Counted from the first letter of the stretch, positions 1-10,710 are shown. The stretch: DNA of 64,000 nt from Cherax quadricarinatus (GCF_038502225.1 NC_091298.1:45696234-45760233); one strand, 5' to 3'. Notes: generated by a model not told the origin, from the sequence alone. Made by a program: numbers and translations.

Positions 1-144
1 AGACCGAATTTGTTCCCATAAGAAATATTGTGAATTAGATTAGTCCATTTCAGACCCCTAAAAATACACCTTCAAAAGCACTTACAAAAATAAACTTACA
101 TAATTGGTCGAGTTGGGAGCTGATCGTTATCCGGGGGTCCACTG
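1..144. mobile_element. Right half of a Tigger-family MITE, cut by the window edge
   Basis: This is non-coding and ends in CCGGGGGTCCACTG followed by TA. It matches, base by base over most of its length, the right part of the complete 203-bp MITE at 24747-24949, including the internal stretch with GAATTTGTTCCCATAAG. The terminal inverted repeat is the same as that of the full Tigger element at 49275-51644, so it is most simply a non-autonomous derivative mobilised by that transposase. The left end lies outside the window. Confidence 0.8.
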
Positions 145-456
145 TATAGATTTACATACAGAAAGCAACGACAAATAAATATAAAGCACTAATAAAATAG
201 ATAAATGAACATTTAACATCACACTTACATTTAATGAAGACTCTTGTTGGTGCTTGGCTGACAGGTCAGAGGGAAGAGGGAAGCGAGTTTATTATGCTTC
301 ATTATGACGCTAATATCAGTCCTACGGCTTATTTATCTATCACAATTCATCTAATATGACATAATAAACAATATTAATAACATAGAAACATGATATATAT
401 ACTCTAGAATGAATAAAATGTCATTCCGTATGTCACTAGTGGTGATGGTGGTGGTG
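145..456. repeat. Dispersed repeat fragment in a Dscam intron
   Basis: No gene is visible. Bases about 290-425 are clearly similar to 25435-25560 (shared runs include CTAATATGACATAATAAACA), so this is a dispersed repeat of unknown class, AT-rich and without open frames. Confidence 0.5.
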
Positions 457-662
457 TTGTTGGGTTTATAAGGGCCACTGAGAGAAGCTGTACATATTAG
501 TGGTAATTTATAAATAAGAGATATTTACACTTTAATTTTTAAATAAGAAATATTTACACTTACCTTGGAGGAGATTTTAGTTTAATTAGTTAGTTTGATG
601 GAGGACATGCTGGCAGAGGTTTAGGGTGGCGTATGTTCAGTGGCCCTATACGCCTCCAACAA
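457..662. repeat. Short element with about 26-bp inverted ends
   Basis: The left end starts TTGTTGGGTTTATAAGGGCC and the right end, read on the other strand, starts TTGTTGGAGGCGTATAGGGC; both continue into CACTGA. The 206-bp unit is therefore bounded by imperfect inverted repeats, as a MITE would be. I see no clear target duplication, so its class is open. Confidence 0.4.
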
Positions 663-819
663 TATTTGAGAGTTACTTTCGTGTCGTTTTTCTATCGCTT
701 AATCGCTTAACTTACGTGCTACACTGTTAATGCTGCACTTTATCACTGGCTGGAGTTATAGCCTTTATTGATACCTGCTGCTGTGGTATCATACATATCA
801 TAGAATCGCTGAAGAAGGC

Positions 820-1204
820 ACATTTTTCCCTCTCTCTTCCTCCTCCACTTTGGTACTTTGCTACATGTTCTTTCTTAAATTCTATCATGTTTCTTTCCTT
901 CTTTACCAAAGGGTTGGCACTCTGAGCTTTTTTTGGGGCCCATGGTGGCTTATTTAGCAGTTGCAAGTTTAAAAAACAATGGATTATTATGAAATGTATC
1001 ACATGAACCCATAAGGTGATGGTCATTCACCCACAAATCATGCCTTTGTGTACGCCCGGCTGCTCCCAGCTGCACGGACGCGTCCCATATGACGGATGAA
1101 TCACGAGGCCAATCACGAATCGTGAAGCTATATTTTGACAAAAAAAAGTTGCCGAAAGACAGATTTCACAAAAGTCACGGCTGCCGAAACGTGGAGGTCC
1201 ACTG
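820..1204 (-). pseudogene. 5' end of a Tigger-like transposase, remnant
   Basis: On the minus strand a start near 942 gives a peptide beginning MAPKKAQSANPLVKKE, the same opening as the transposases at 49545 (+) and 35876 (-). The transposon terminus follows on the + strand: GGTCCACTG ends at 1204 and is followed by TA. Only the N-terminal tens of residues and the 5' untranslated part survive; the DDE domain is gone. It is a dead copy. Confidence 0.75.
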
Positions 1205-1455
1205 TAGTTTATATTAGCATAATCATTCTGATAGTAAGATGGACACAATGACCCTTGGGCTATCTCTACTCTCAGCCCAACAGTAACAACACAGCCTGAG
1301 TCTTGAGAAGCTTTTCTCCTGATTTTATAATTTTTCATATTTTCTTGAATAGTTTGCATTCATATTATGGTGGATATATCTCTAGACATATTTATTTAGT
1401 AAAATATCTTGTCTTAGTTGGTACAATATGGTATTTTTTACTGATATTTATTTAT

Positions 1456-1816
1456 TGGGACCTGACGATCTGTTGGAGTGTGAGCAGGGTAATATTTAGT
1501 GAAGGGATTCAGGGAAACCGGTTATTTTCATATAGTCGGACTTGAGTCCTGGAAATGGGAAGTACAATGCCTGCACTTTAAAGGAGTGGTTTGGGATATT
1601 GGCAGTTTGGAGGGACATGTTGTGTATCTTTATACGTATATGCTTCTAAACTGTTGTATTCTGAGCACCTCTGCAAAAGCAGTGATAATGTGTGAGTGTG
1701 GTGAAAGTGTTGAATGATGATGAAAGTATTTTCTTTTTGGGGATTTTCTTTCTTTTTTGGGTCACCCTGCCTTGGTGGGAGACGACCGACTTGTTGAAAA
1801 AAAAAAAAAAAAAAAA
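1456..1816 (+). mobile_element. RTE-like LINE, 3' untranslated tail only
   Basis: It matches the 3' end of the RTE copy that finishes at 28183: the block GATCTGTTGGAGTGTGAGCA, the segment with CTGCACTTTAAAGGAG, the closing TCACCCTGCCTTGGTGGGAG and a poly(A) tail at 1798-1816. No reverse-transcriptase codons are left, so this is a strongly 5'-truncated insertion. Confidence 0.85.
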
Positions 1817-2685
1817 TTTACAGGTGATAGTGCTTTTGGTGGAGGCAGGTGATAGTCTTGTATGTTTGCACAGGTATTGTACAGGGTCATATCAACCACT
1901 CCCCCCGCCCCTCACACACAAACATATTTCCATATCAACAAGCAGTAGCAACTACAGTGAATAGGAAATTTGGTTATGTTTTAATTTTGCCACATATTGC
2001 AAAGCTTTAATTTTATTTTTTGGCATCAAATGAACATAACCCCATTTTTCCCATATGTTCTTCTGGGGCCTAGAGCAACTGATGAAGCCTTACTTTCGGC
2101 TGCATATAGTACTGCAGGGTAAAAGAGACCAAAGGCACATTACACAATTTCTCACTACTCCAGTACAGTCATTGACTTTAGTGTCAGAGTTTCATCCATT
2201 CACCTCAGCCAGCAATCTGCAACCCTCCACCTCTGTCTAGTAGGGCTACAGCATCCCTCCCCACTCTGTTCAGAATCATTGACATATACCAGCTACCACA
2301 ATTTAAGGTAAATATTTTTTCTGTAACATTTGTATCCTTAAGTAATCATACCAACTATGATTACATAATCATTTTTATTTTTTTACAATTTGGAGACCTA
2401 TAAAAAAAAGTTGCCATTTTTGGGATACAAGGAACATAACCTTAATTTTCTCTTCTGTTCTTCAATTTGTATTAAGCTAAACTACTTACACTTTTATATC
2501 TGGTTACAAATGTAACAAGTTATATATGCAGACATGAATTAAATCACACACACAGAAAAGATATCAGTTTCCCTGAAGCCCTTCATATATTTTATATCAA
2601 GGGATTCAAGGATTATTATATACATTTTAATAGTTGGGAAATACAGTATATTAGACCATTAATTAGAATGCTGATTTTTAATACA
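1817..2685. other. Intron sequence, one possible transposase relic
   Basis: No gene was found. Around 2094-2235 the + strand encodes a short Ser/Thr/Pro stretch (ITQFLTTP then LQPSTSV) that resembles the minus-strand peptide at 3054-3281 (ITQYLSTS then SQPSTSAQ). Such QPSTS-rich tails occur at the C-terminus of pogo/Tigger transposases, so the two may be inverted relics of one element. This is weak evidence. Confidence 0.3.
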
Positions 2686-2895
2686 CCAGCCGTCTCCCAT
2701 CAAGGTAGGGTGGCCTGAAAAAGGAAGAAACACTTAAACCGTTGTTCATTCAATTACTGTCTTGCCAGAAGTGTGCTGATATTACAGCTCAGATGATCCT
2801 CTGAACTGCAACATCCCCACCCCTGCTTCAGAGTGCAGGCACTGTAAATCTCACCTCCAGGATTCAAGTCCAGTTAACCAGTTATGTTTCTGAAA
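2686..2895 (-). mobile_element. RTE-like LINE 3' tail, minus strand
   Basis: Read on the minus strand it has the same end as the RTE copies at 28600 and 52593: the segment with GCCGTCTCCCATCAAGG on the + strand, then the block with TTCAGAGTGCAGGCACTGTA and the ATTCAAGTCCAG stretch. It is diverged and lacks coding sequence. Confidence 0.7.
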
Positions 2896-3953
2896 ACTGG
2901 CACTTAATCTAATTTTGTTCTAACTAATTTGAAGAACCTCAAAGAAAATAGGGTTGCATTCTTGGCACCTCAAATAATGCTAAAGAACTTTTTTTTAAAT
3001 ATTGTGAAACATGACAAATTATAACTTTAGATCTTAACTGTCATTGTAGTTGGTTATGCTTGTTGACTTGGAAACTTGTGGAGGTTAGTGTGGGTATATT
3101 GGGCTGAGGTGGATGGCTGTGATGGTCCTTGTATTAATGTGGATGTAAGGTTGTCAGTAGTTGATGGTTGTACTGAAGTGCTTAAGTATTGTGTAATGCA
3201 TCTGTACTCTCTTGTTTGCAGCAGTACTTTATGCAGATGACCTTGCTCTACAGTGTTTCCTTTAGACATGTCAGGGTCCATGTTAGTGAAAAATAGTCTG
3301 CCAAGTTAGCAGTAACATGGGATTTTGTATATAACAAATCCTCAAACACATCCTAGTTTGTCTGTCTTTTAGTTGTTCTTCATCTTTCTGTTCTTGTATT
3401 TGCCTCTCATCTAATTGGGAATTGAGGCCCTCCATTATTTCTTCTGCAGATGCTTCTTCATCTTTTAACAGTACTTTGTGTTAGTAGTGACACTTCATGT
3501 CGTAATAACTCTTATATCGAGTGGCTGTATCATGGATGTCATATTACATGGTAGAAATCTAGCCTTGACATTTTTGTCAGTAGATGGCAACACAGAATGA
3601 CTATGAGGGAATTGTCAAAAGTGAGGAGAACCTGAATGTAAGGTTCTTTATAGCTGGATAAATTGTGACTGCAAGAATAAAATGGTACTTGAACCAGTCA
3701 AGAATTGGCTTGTCATTTATGGTGCCTTGTTTGAGCACCAGATAATAGGCAAAGAGTTTTGGTTTTGACCTTTTAATGCCTGAGGATTCTCTAGGAGATA
3801 AATTACCACAAGCTTGCATTTATAATCACTTGACGGATTGGTGCAGAGTAGCAAGCCAAACGTATTCTTGACTGCACTCTTCTTGTTTGCTAATGTAAGT
3901 TATTGACAGGATAACATTCTATAATATCTTTGAACAAGCTCTTATTTTCGTCT
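2896..3953. other. Intron sequence without recognised genes
   Basis: I see no supported gene here. Bases 3054-3281 (minus strand) hold the short Ser/Pro-rich relic mentioned with 1817-2685. The remainder is AT-rich and has no long open frame or repeat that I can name. Confidence 0.4.
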
Positions 3954-4262
3954 CAAATCAAATCAAATCAAAGTTTATTCTCTATAAGGATTACAATGTG
4001 GGGTTTACAGATTTTGGTTATTGTGTGGTTTACATGTAATAAATTACTAATTACAGAGGGGGCCACTAGAACACCTAGCATGGCTAGGCATTTCAGGCAA
4101 ACTTAGATTAATTCTTAACCCTAAATTATTACAAATTGTGAAGTAAGTTGACTAAATACTAAGTGACTAAATACTAGTTTGTGAGTTTAGCAATGTGAAT
4201 GCTTTTGTTTTGGCACAATACATAGTTTCTGTATTGGAGTATCACAGGCAAACTTATGACTA
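3954..4262 (-). mobile_element. LINE 3' tail (CR1/L2-like family of 51951-60379), minus strand
   Basis: The + strand opens with four copies of CAAAT/TCAAA (3954-3972), a simple-repeat LINE tail read in reverse, followed by AAAGTTTATTCTCTATAAGG. The motif CCTAGCATGGCTAGGCATTT is the reverse of the GAAATGCCT-AGCATG stretch near the 3' end of the LINE at 60240-60260. No coding sequence remains. Confidence 0.6.
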
Positions 4263-4724
4263 GTTAGGAATCATTATTTTAAGATTAAGATACGTATTTC
4301 TCATTCCTTCTGATTGTACTGATGGATGATTCACTCAGACCACAGATACACACTGTTTCTATAACACATGAATCACTCACAAGCTTCATGCTTACTTATC
4401 TTTCTGGCACCTCCAGCCTCACTAGTATTCCTCTTGGGTGCCATGGTTAATATTCAGAGACGAGATGGGGCAATGAGAAGATCTGAAAATGAAGATAAAT
4501 ATGTACAAGGGTCACTGTCATAAGGCACCTAGTGACGTGGGTGGCAACATGAGTAGGGGGAAGTTCTGTACTGCATTTCAGAATAAAACAGTTACTCATC
4601 TTTAGGCTCAATGCGGCAGAAGGAAGGAAACACATGGTGTGTAGTACCATGACTTCCCTACTAGAGTGATCTTTTCCTCTTGCTTTTCATACTTCAATCT
4701 GATCTTCTCCCATGCTATAGTTTT
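4263..4724. other. Intron sequence, nothing recognised
   Basis: No gene, RNA or repeat boundary could be supported in this stretch. Confidence 0.4.
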
Positions 4725-4921
4725 TTACCTGGAGTTTACCTGGAGAGAGTTCCGGGGGTCAACGCCCCCATGGCCCGGTCTGTGACCAGGCCTCCTGGTG
4801 GATCAGAGCTTGATCAACCAGACTGTTATTGCTGGCTGCACGCAATCCAACGTACGAGCCACAGCCCGGCTGGTCAGGTACCGACTTTAGGTGCTTGTCC
4901 AATGCCTGCTTGAAGACAGCT
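4725..4921 (-). mobile_element. CR1-like LINE 3' tail, minus strand
   Basis: The + strand starts TTACCTGGAGTTTACCTGGA and runs through GTTCCGGGGGTCAACGCCCC and GTGACCAGGCCTCCTGG. This is the reverse complement of the 3' ends of the two LINE copies that finish at 31342 and 39544. It shows that the abundant ACCTGGAGTTT repeat is the short tandem tail of that LINE family. 5'-truncated, non-coding. Confidence 0.85.
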
Positions 4922-5029
4922 TTACTGTAGTTTTTCTCAAATGTTCTGTAACAGTCTTGTGTAATCTAATTCCTTTCTAACTAAAAGGAATTAGATTGCT
5001 GTAGCAACAGTTTCCACTGTTGTACATGA

Positions 5030-5405
5030 ATGGTATACAATACTGACAAGATGACAGTTAGGCACATGTACAACATCAGGGTATCTTTATTGTAGACGTT
5101 TCACCATCCAGTGGCTTTATCAATACAAATTCAAGGACATGAATGGAAGACAGAAGAACTGTATACAAAAGATGAGATAATCAGTCCCTCAGCCTTGGAG
5201 TTGGTGTGAAGAGCACCGTAGTTGTGACGTCATCGTTATGACTACAGTGCTCTTCACACCAACTCCAAGGCTGAGGGACTGATTACCTCATCTTTTGTAT
5301 ATAGTTCTTCTGTCTTCCATTCATATCCTTGAATTTGTATTAAGCCACTGGATGGCAAAATGTCTACAATAAAGATACCCTGATGTTGCACATGTGTCTA
5401 ATTTT
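5030..5405. mobile_element. Penelope-like termini in a head-to-head palindrome
   Basis: Bases 5060-5399 form a near-perfect inverted repeat: two arms of about 160 bp meet around 5225-5240 with a spacer of under 20 bp. Each arm ends outward in the same terminus (ACATGTGCAACATCAGGGTA, then a sequence ending in AATAAAG on the sense strand) that also ends the Penelope-like tails near 8170, 8487 and 10701. Each arm carries a decayed hammerhead core: on the minus strand TTGATAA replaces CTGATGA, but GCCACTGGATGGTGAAAC is kept. It has no coding capacity and could fold into a long hairpin. Confidence 0.75.
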
Positions 5406-5469
5406 TAGTTTTCACTGTTGCTGCAGCATATGTTCCTTGACTTAAATGATATACTGTACTTTATTTCAG

Positions 5470-5639
5470 AGCCATCGGGGCCTCCTCTGGATGTTCGAGT
5501 GACTCCTGAGTCATCAACATCACTGCGTGTGACGTGGGAACCACCAGCCAGAGACCTGTGGAATGGCAATATACTCGGCTATTATGTAGGCTACAGAAAT
5601 CATGCTCATGCTGCTGACTACAACTTCCAGACTGTTGAG
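5470..5639 (+). CDS. Dscam: Dscam homologue, exon for first half of FN3 domain 2
   Basis: The 170-base exon enters in phase 1 (acceptor TTATTTCAG/AG) and leaves in phase 0 (donor GAG/GTGAAG). It encodes PSGPPLDVRVTPESSTSLRV, then a TWEPPARDLWNG turn, ILGYYVGYR and NFQTVE. The Trp and the Gly-Tyr pair are the core residues of a fibronectin type III beta sandwich. The wording closely follows the second FN3 domain of arthropod Dscam, a membrane cell-adhesion receptor of ten Ig and six FN3 domains that acts in neuron self-avoidance and arthropod immunity. The rest of this domain is supplied by the exon at 10909. Preceding Ig and FN3-1 exons must lie upstream of the window. Confidence 0.88.
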
Positions 5640-5764
5640 GTGAAGAATGTGCTTGTGGTTTGTCTATTCAAATCTGGCATTTTATGCATAATTGTCAAAA
5701 TGAAAAATCTCAGGAAATTATTGATTGTCAAAGATTACAATTACTACTTATTTATGATTACCTA

Positions 5765-7301
5765 CAGGAGGGGCCCCACTTATACAGCAGGTTAAGTTCC
5801 AGGCTATCACCTTAATGCGTGAATTTCCAAAAAGCAGAGCACCATTATTTCCATTTTTAAATGCCAGACAACAAGTTTACTCTAACATATATTAAGTTAG
5901 CAATAGAACTAGGCATTAAAAAATAATAAAATACACACACAGCACATTTATTACTTGCCTTAAAATATTAATATGAATGTGTGAGAGGTGAGTAGCAGTG
6001 TATTTACTGAATAAAGTCAGGAAATGGCGCATCATCCTCTGACTCTTCAACTAATTTTATTCGTTTTGGAGACTTGTGTGAAGCTCTTGAAGGAGTGTGT
6101 GTTACTGTTGATGTTGAAGGCTGTTCAAGGCTAGCTGATGATGTTGAAGGTTGCCGTGGTACTGTCTTAAAGTAGGAAAGCATTGAACTTTGCCATGTGG
6201 ACTTTTTTTTCCTTTCCCTTAAAATTTCTTTATAGCATGTAACATCATGTCAGCAATAAGGTTATCACGTTTTCTTGTAACTTCAGTGTTCACTGGCATA
6301 GCACTTTCAATTTCCTGCAACTCTTTCTCCTTAGAGTTCACAATTGTACTAACTGTTTGACGCGCCAAACCCAGCTTATGTGCTTGGCATTTAAAGTAAG
6401 AAGCTTTTAACTCCTCTATTTATCACAACTAAGCTTAGACGCCATTGTCAATGAGCTAATGAAAGAGTAAATGAGAGAGAGAATGAGATACTCAGAGTTC
6501 AGACAATGTAAAGAAACTAACTGAATGGGTGGTGTGCGGTCACCCAGTCAGATGAAATAAATGTACATTATTATGTGTCCAGTTTTGGTTCATTCACGTA
6601 CATCTGCTTGAGTTTGTGAAATTTTTATCTCATATTGTGTACAATATCTTATATTGTGTACAAGTTGGTGCAGTAGAATAAATAAACATCAACACTCCTA
6701 TTCTCATGCAACACATCATTTATAGAGTGAATGATGATAGAGTGAAAGCATACGAAAGGAATATTTTTCTACAGTTACCCCCAGTAACTGGTGTTGGACT
6801 AGAGAAAATTGAATTCTTCTGTCACTCCTACAAGCTGCTTGCTAAACACATCTCATATATATGTCAATTTTTCTACTGTGGGCATATGTATTATGTTTAT
6901 ATAATGTGTTTCTTATATAATTTTGAAAAAATATCATAGATGGATTAATGGAAATATGTCTGTATTAATGTAATATGTGACATTTAATGTGCACCACAGA
7001 AATGATTATTATTAATATGTACCTGCATGCCAGCACAGTCTGTAGGTTTATTTACATACAGGTACACATAAGTACATATAAAATATTCAATAACTTTAAA
7101 ACACTTGAAATTTTGGAAAGTTTACAGACATAATGGAGAGATGCAGAGGTCATGGAGAATGTAAACAAACCAGGTGGCACGCAGTGACCATATTAAAGAG
7201 TCAGGTGGGGGGAGCCACGTAGCGAGTTTTGGGCATAATTTGAAACGTCTGTATTAGCGGAATGCCTTAAGGTGAAACACCATAAAGTGGGGCCCCTACT
7301 G
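5765..7301 (-). mobile_element. Internally deleted Tigger-like transposon, second lineage
   Basis: It starts CAGGAGGGGCCCCACTTATA, ends TAAAGTGGGGCCCCTACTG, and is flanked by TA on both sides, so the inverted ends are paired. On the minus strand a C-terminal transposase tail is readable at about 6008-6180 (SSMLSYFKTVPRQPSTSSAS, ending DDAPFPDFIQ then stop). An N-terminal piece lies at about 6260-6440 (QTVSTIVNSKEKELQEIE). The whole catalytic domain between them is missing. The family differs in its ends from the CAGTGGACC-type Tigger copies; a right end of the same family reappears at 47104-47298. Confidence 0.8.
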
Positions 7302-7303
7302 TA

Positions 7304-8165
7304 CTTATAACTACAGGAGTAGTTGCATTTAAATATTGAATCTATCATAAAGTTTTTAAAGTTTCAATGGCTGTAGCACTTTGATCTAAATGGCATATTT
7401 TTGACAATGCAATACTGTAGTGAAGAAAAATACAGATTGCTTAAGATTTCACTGGAAGAATGTTTAGTTTTGTGTAGAGTTTTACAAAGTCTTCAAAATG
7501 ACTTGATAAAGCTTGACATAACAAAACATTGTTGCAAATAGCTTGTTCAGGGACCCATGTCTTGTCTTGGCAGTTGCAGAACCTACTGCCTGTCTTATTA
7601 AGCTGTTCCATTGCTCTTCCACTCTCTCTCTCTGAGGAACAAGTTTGTAGTTTTTCTGCAGCTGTTCAATTTCGAGTGTCTTGTTGCACCAGTCGTTGGT
7701 GATAACAAGTCTTCCTTGTCATTACCTTCATATTCTTTTATAATCATTAGTGTGGTTACTATCTCTAATTGTTTCCTTGTATCAAAGATGGTATATCCAA
7801 GTCCTTCGTTTTTATTAATAGTTTACATTGCCATAGCCCCGGAGCTATTTTTTAGCTTATCTTTGGATTTTTCAAGTTATTTTTCTAGTTGTAGATGCCA
7901 TACTAATATTGTACATTTTAATATTGGTTTAATACAAGTATATGGTGGAGGATTAGAAGCCGGTAAAGTTCTTGGCCATCACATACCTCTACTGTAATAT
8001 ACTCTGAAATCTGCATTTGTTTATAATTAATTTCTGAAATCAAAATGATGGATAATAAAACTGAACAGATCAGTTTGAAATGTAAAATTATATTTCTTTT
8101 ATTTCATTGAAGTAATTTTTTGTGTGCTTTGAAATTGTGCCATTGGTAACACTTTTTAAATTGAA
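7304..8165. other. Intron sequence, nothing recognised
   Basis: No gene or repeat could be supported. The longest open stretch (near 7611-7997, + strand) is composition-driven, rich in Phe/Leu/Ser/Ile, and resembles nothing I know. Confidence 0.4.
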
Positions 8166-8518
8166 CATTAAGACACATGGGCAACAGTTGGGTATCTTTA
8201 TTGATAATATGTTTCACCTAGACAGTAGGCTTCTTCAGTCATATACAAAGAGAGCGGTAGAAATTAAGTAAACATTATGTAATAAGCTCTATGGAGCTCC
8301 ATGGAGCTGAACCCTTCTCTGGGCTGAGGGACTGACCACCTCAAACTTTTTCTCCAAGGTTCATGGACTGATTACATTATATTTATTTCATTTCTACTGC
8401 TCCCTTTGTATTTGATTGAAGAAGCTTATTGTGTAGGCAAAACATTTCATCAATAAAGGTTCCCAGCTGTTGCACATGTGTCTTAATCTTCAACTTGTCG
8501 GTATTTTATACCATTTTC
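8166..8518. mobile_element. Penelope-like termini, second head-to-head palindrome
   Basis: Two arms of roughly 125 bp run from GACACATGGGCAACAG (8171) inward and from CAGCTGTTGCACATGTGTCT (ending about 8485) inward, with an unpaired centre near 8300-8360. The right arm continues into TTGTCGGTATTTTATACCA, the outermost terminus also seen at 5030 and near 47900. The left arm holds an intact hammerhead core (listed separately); the right arm has a mutated one (TTGAAGA, GGCAAAA). No coding sequence. Confidence 0.75.
8206..8238 (-). ncRNA. Hammerhead ribozyme core in a Penelope-like terminus
   Basis: On the minus strand the order is CTGAAGA (8238-8232), a hairpin whose arms GCCTA and TAGGT pair around a short loop, then GAAA (8215-8212), followed by a helix III start. 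CUGANGA, stem II and GAAA are the invariant parts of the hammerhead fold, and such motifs are known in Penelope-like retroelements. Activity is inferred, not shown; helix I pairing was not modelled. Confidence 0.6.
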
Positions 8519-8868
8519 ACCATCTTTTCTAATTGCTTGTGCTCTTTTCATTTGAAATATTGCTTAGTGTTGATGGCCTTATTCAGGGCAGGAGAAACAT
8601 CCAAAAAAGAGTCATCTATTTTGGATGTTTTGTGAACATCTTAGTCTTAAATATATACTCAATGGAGTGCGGGAAAGATACTTGATGATGTATTCCTGAT
8701 AAGTACTTGAGGGTCTTGTCCCAAATGTTCACACTGCCATAACAGCATACTGGAGTGAGAGATATGGGAGGAAGTGCAAAAGAAACCCAGTGAAAAGCAG
8801 GAGTGCAGTTGGCACAATAAGGGAACACTGTATTAACATTCGTGGATGACAAGTATCTTCACCAACTG

Positions 8869-9010
8869 ACGGATCAACCAGGCTGTGATGGATATGTGGG
8901 TCAGCCAGCCATCATCAGCAACAACCTGGTTGACCAGGCAAGCACCAGATGAGCCTGGCCCATGATTGGGCTCTGTGGGTATAAAAACTTGGAATTTATC
9001 AAAGGTATAT
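8869..9010 (+). repeat. Dispersed repeat related to the CR1-like LINE tail
   Basis: The text GGATCAACCAGGCTGTGATG and, further on, CAACCTGGTTGACCAGGCAA, with GAGCCTGGCCCATG, resembles the 3' end of the LINE copies at 31190-31342 and 39100-39544, in the same orientation. No open frame is present. Confidence 0.5.
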
Positions 9011-9039
9011 CTAAAGTTTTATTTTTATTTTTAGTAAGC

Positions 9040-9180
9040 TATATGGGAAAAAGGGTTGCTAGCCCATTCCTACTGGCATTTTAGTTAACTTTTACAATAC
9101 GCATGGCTTACAGAAGAAAAATTCTTATTCCACTTCCTCATGGATATAAAAGGAAAAAAATAAGAGCAAGAACTATGAAG
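9040..9180. repeat. Dispersed repeat with an RTE 5'-end motif
   Basis: GGGTTGCTAGCCCATTCCTA followed by CTGGCATTTTAG matches, on the + strand, the outer edge of the minus-strand RTE at 55835-55857 (GGGTTACTAGCCCATTGCTC, CCGGCATTTTAG). It is therefore probably a 5' RTE scrap in reverse orientation next to the + strand RTE body that starts near 9198, possibly a 5' inversion, but the join is not clean. Confidence 0.4.
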
Positions 9181-9197
9181 AAAGAGCAAGGAAAACT

Positions 9198-10468
9198 CAG
9201 GTAGGTAGTAAGTTACTAAATGCTGTAAAGAGTTTTTTTGAGGCTAGTGAGGCTCAGGTTAGAGTGTGTAGGAGAGAGGGAGATTACATCCCAGTAAAAG
9301 TAGGGATGTGTAATGTCACCATGGTTGTTTAACATTCGGTGTTTATAGATGGAGTTGTAAAAGAAGTAAATGCTAGGGCGTTGGGGAGAGGGGTGGGATT
9401 AAATTATGGGGAATCAAATATAGAATGGGAGTTGACACAGTTACTTTTTGCTGATGAGATTGTGCTTTTGGGAGATTCTAAAGAGAAGTTGCAAAGGTTA
9501 GTGGATGGGTCTGGGAGGGCGTGTAAAGGAAGAAAGTTGAAAGTAAACGTAGATAAGAGTAAGATGAGGGTATCAAATGAGTTATGTAAAGAAAAATTGG
9601 ATATCACATTGGAGGGATAGAGTATGGAAGAAGTGAATGTGTTCTGATTTTTGGGAGTAGATTTGTCAGCAGATGGGTGTGTGAAAGATGAGGTTAATCA
9701 TAGAATTGAAGGAAAAAAAAAGGCGAGTGGTGCATTGAGGTATCTGTGGAGACAAAGAAGGGAATGTACAAGATTATAGTGGTACCAACACTCTTATATG
9801 GGTGTGAAGCATGGTTTGTAAATGCTGCAGCGAGAAAGAGGCTGGAAGCAGTGATGTCATGTCTAAGGGCAATGTGTGGTGTAAATATTATGCAGAGAAT
9901 TCATAGTATGGAAATTAGGAGGAGGTGTGGAGTTACTAAAAGTATTATTCAGAGGGCTGAAGAGGGGTTGTTGAGGTGGTTTGGTCATTTAGAGAAGATG
10001 GACCAAAATAGGTTGACTTGGAGGGTGTATAAATCTGTAGCGGAGGGGAGGAAGGGTAGGTGCCATCCTAGGAAAGGATTGAGGGAGGGGGTAAAAGAGG
10101 TTTTGTGTACAAGGGGCCTAGACATGCAACAGTGTGTGACTGTTAGGTGGGAGTGAATGGAGATGAATGGTTTTTGGGACCTGATGAGCTGTTGGAGTGT
10201 GAGCAGGATAATATTTTGTGAAGGGATTCAGGGAAACCACTTAGCTGGACTTGAGTCCTGGAGGCGAGAAGTACAATGCCTGTACTTTAAAGGAGGGGTT
10301 TGGGATATTGGCTGTTTGGAATGACATCTACTGTTTGGAATGACAGCTGTCATGTCTGGGCACTTCTGCAAAGACAGTTATTTTGTGTGAGTGATGTTGA
10401 AAGTGTTTCTTTTTTGGGCCACCCTGTCTCGGTGGGAGACAGCTTTTGTGTTAAAAAAAAAAAAATCT
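9198..10468 (+). pseudogene. RTE-like LINE reverse transcriptase, 5'-truncated and broken
   Basis: The first part gives AVKSFFEASEAQVRVCRREG, then FIDGVVKEVNARALGRGVGL and LLFADEIVLLGDS. The last is the reverse-transcriptase active-site box, where the second aspartate of FADD is replaced by glutamate, so this copy could not polymerise. After 9620 stops and frameshifts accumulate, but the C-terminal block (RCGVTKSIIQRAEEGLLRWF, about 9920-10000) is clear. The tail has CACCCTGTCTCGGTGGGAGA and poly(A) at 10456-10467. Compared with the copy at 52593-55857, the endonuclease and the N-terminal third of the RT are absent. Confidence 0.85.
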
Positions 10469-10547
10469 GAAATGCCCTTCTTTCTTGTCTGACCTGTGTA
10501 TTTCCTTCATTTCCTTGTTATTGTTCTAGCAACTGGCCACCACTTCA

Positions 10548-10710
10548 CCAGCTGAACACTTTTCAAGGCTGAGGGACTGATCACCTGCTCCTACTCTTTC
10601 CAATATTAAAGTTACTTCTGTATTCATCTGAAGATGCCTGCTAAGCAGGTGAAATGTGTCAACAATAAAAATGCTCAGCTGTTGCACATGTGTCTTATTC
10701 ATGTACCTTA
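10548..10710 (+). mobile_element. Penelope-like 3' terminus, single copy
   Basis: It has the block AAGGCTGAGGGACTGATCAC, which also occurs in the palindrome at 5030-5405, followed by a hammerhead core, AACAATAAA, and the terminus CAGCTGTTGCACATGTGTCT. Here only one orientation is present, unlike the two palindromes. Non-coding. Confidence 0.7.
10628..10660 (+). ncRNA. Hammerhead ribozyme core, best-preserved copy
   Basis: CTGAAGA (10628-10634) is followed by a six-pair hairpin, GCCTGC with GCAGGT around TAA, then GAAA (10651-10654) and TGTGTC. All catalytic-core positions of the hammerhead consensus are kept, with cleavage expected after a GTC-type triplet. It sits just before the AATAAA-containing Penelope-like terminus, the same place as the cores at 8206 and 63138. 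Self-cleavage is an inference. Confidence 0.65.

Noticed and set aside
7611..7997. 128-codon hydrophobic frame as a membrane protein
   Set aside because: Phe/Leu/Ser/Ile-rich composition expected from AT-rich intron; no homology, splice or start evidence.
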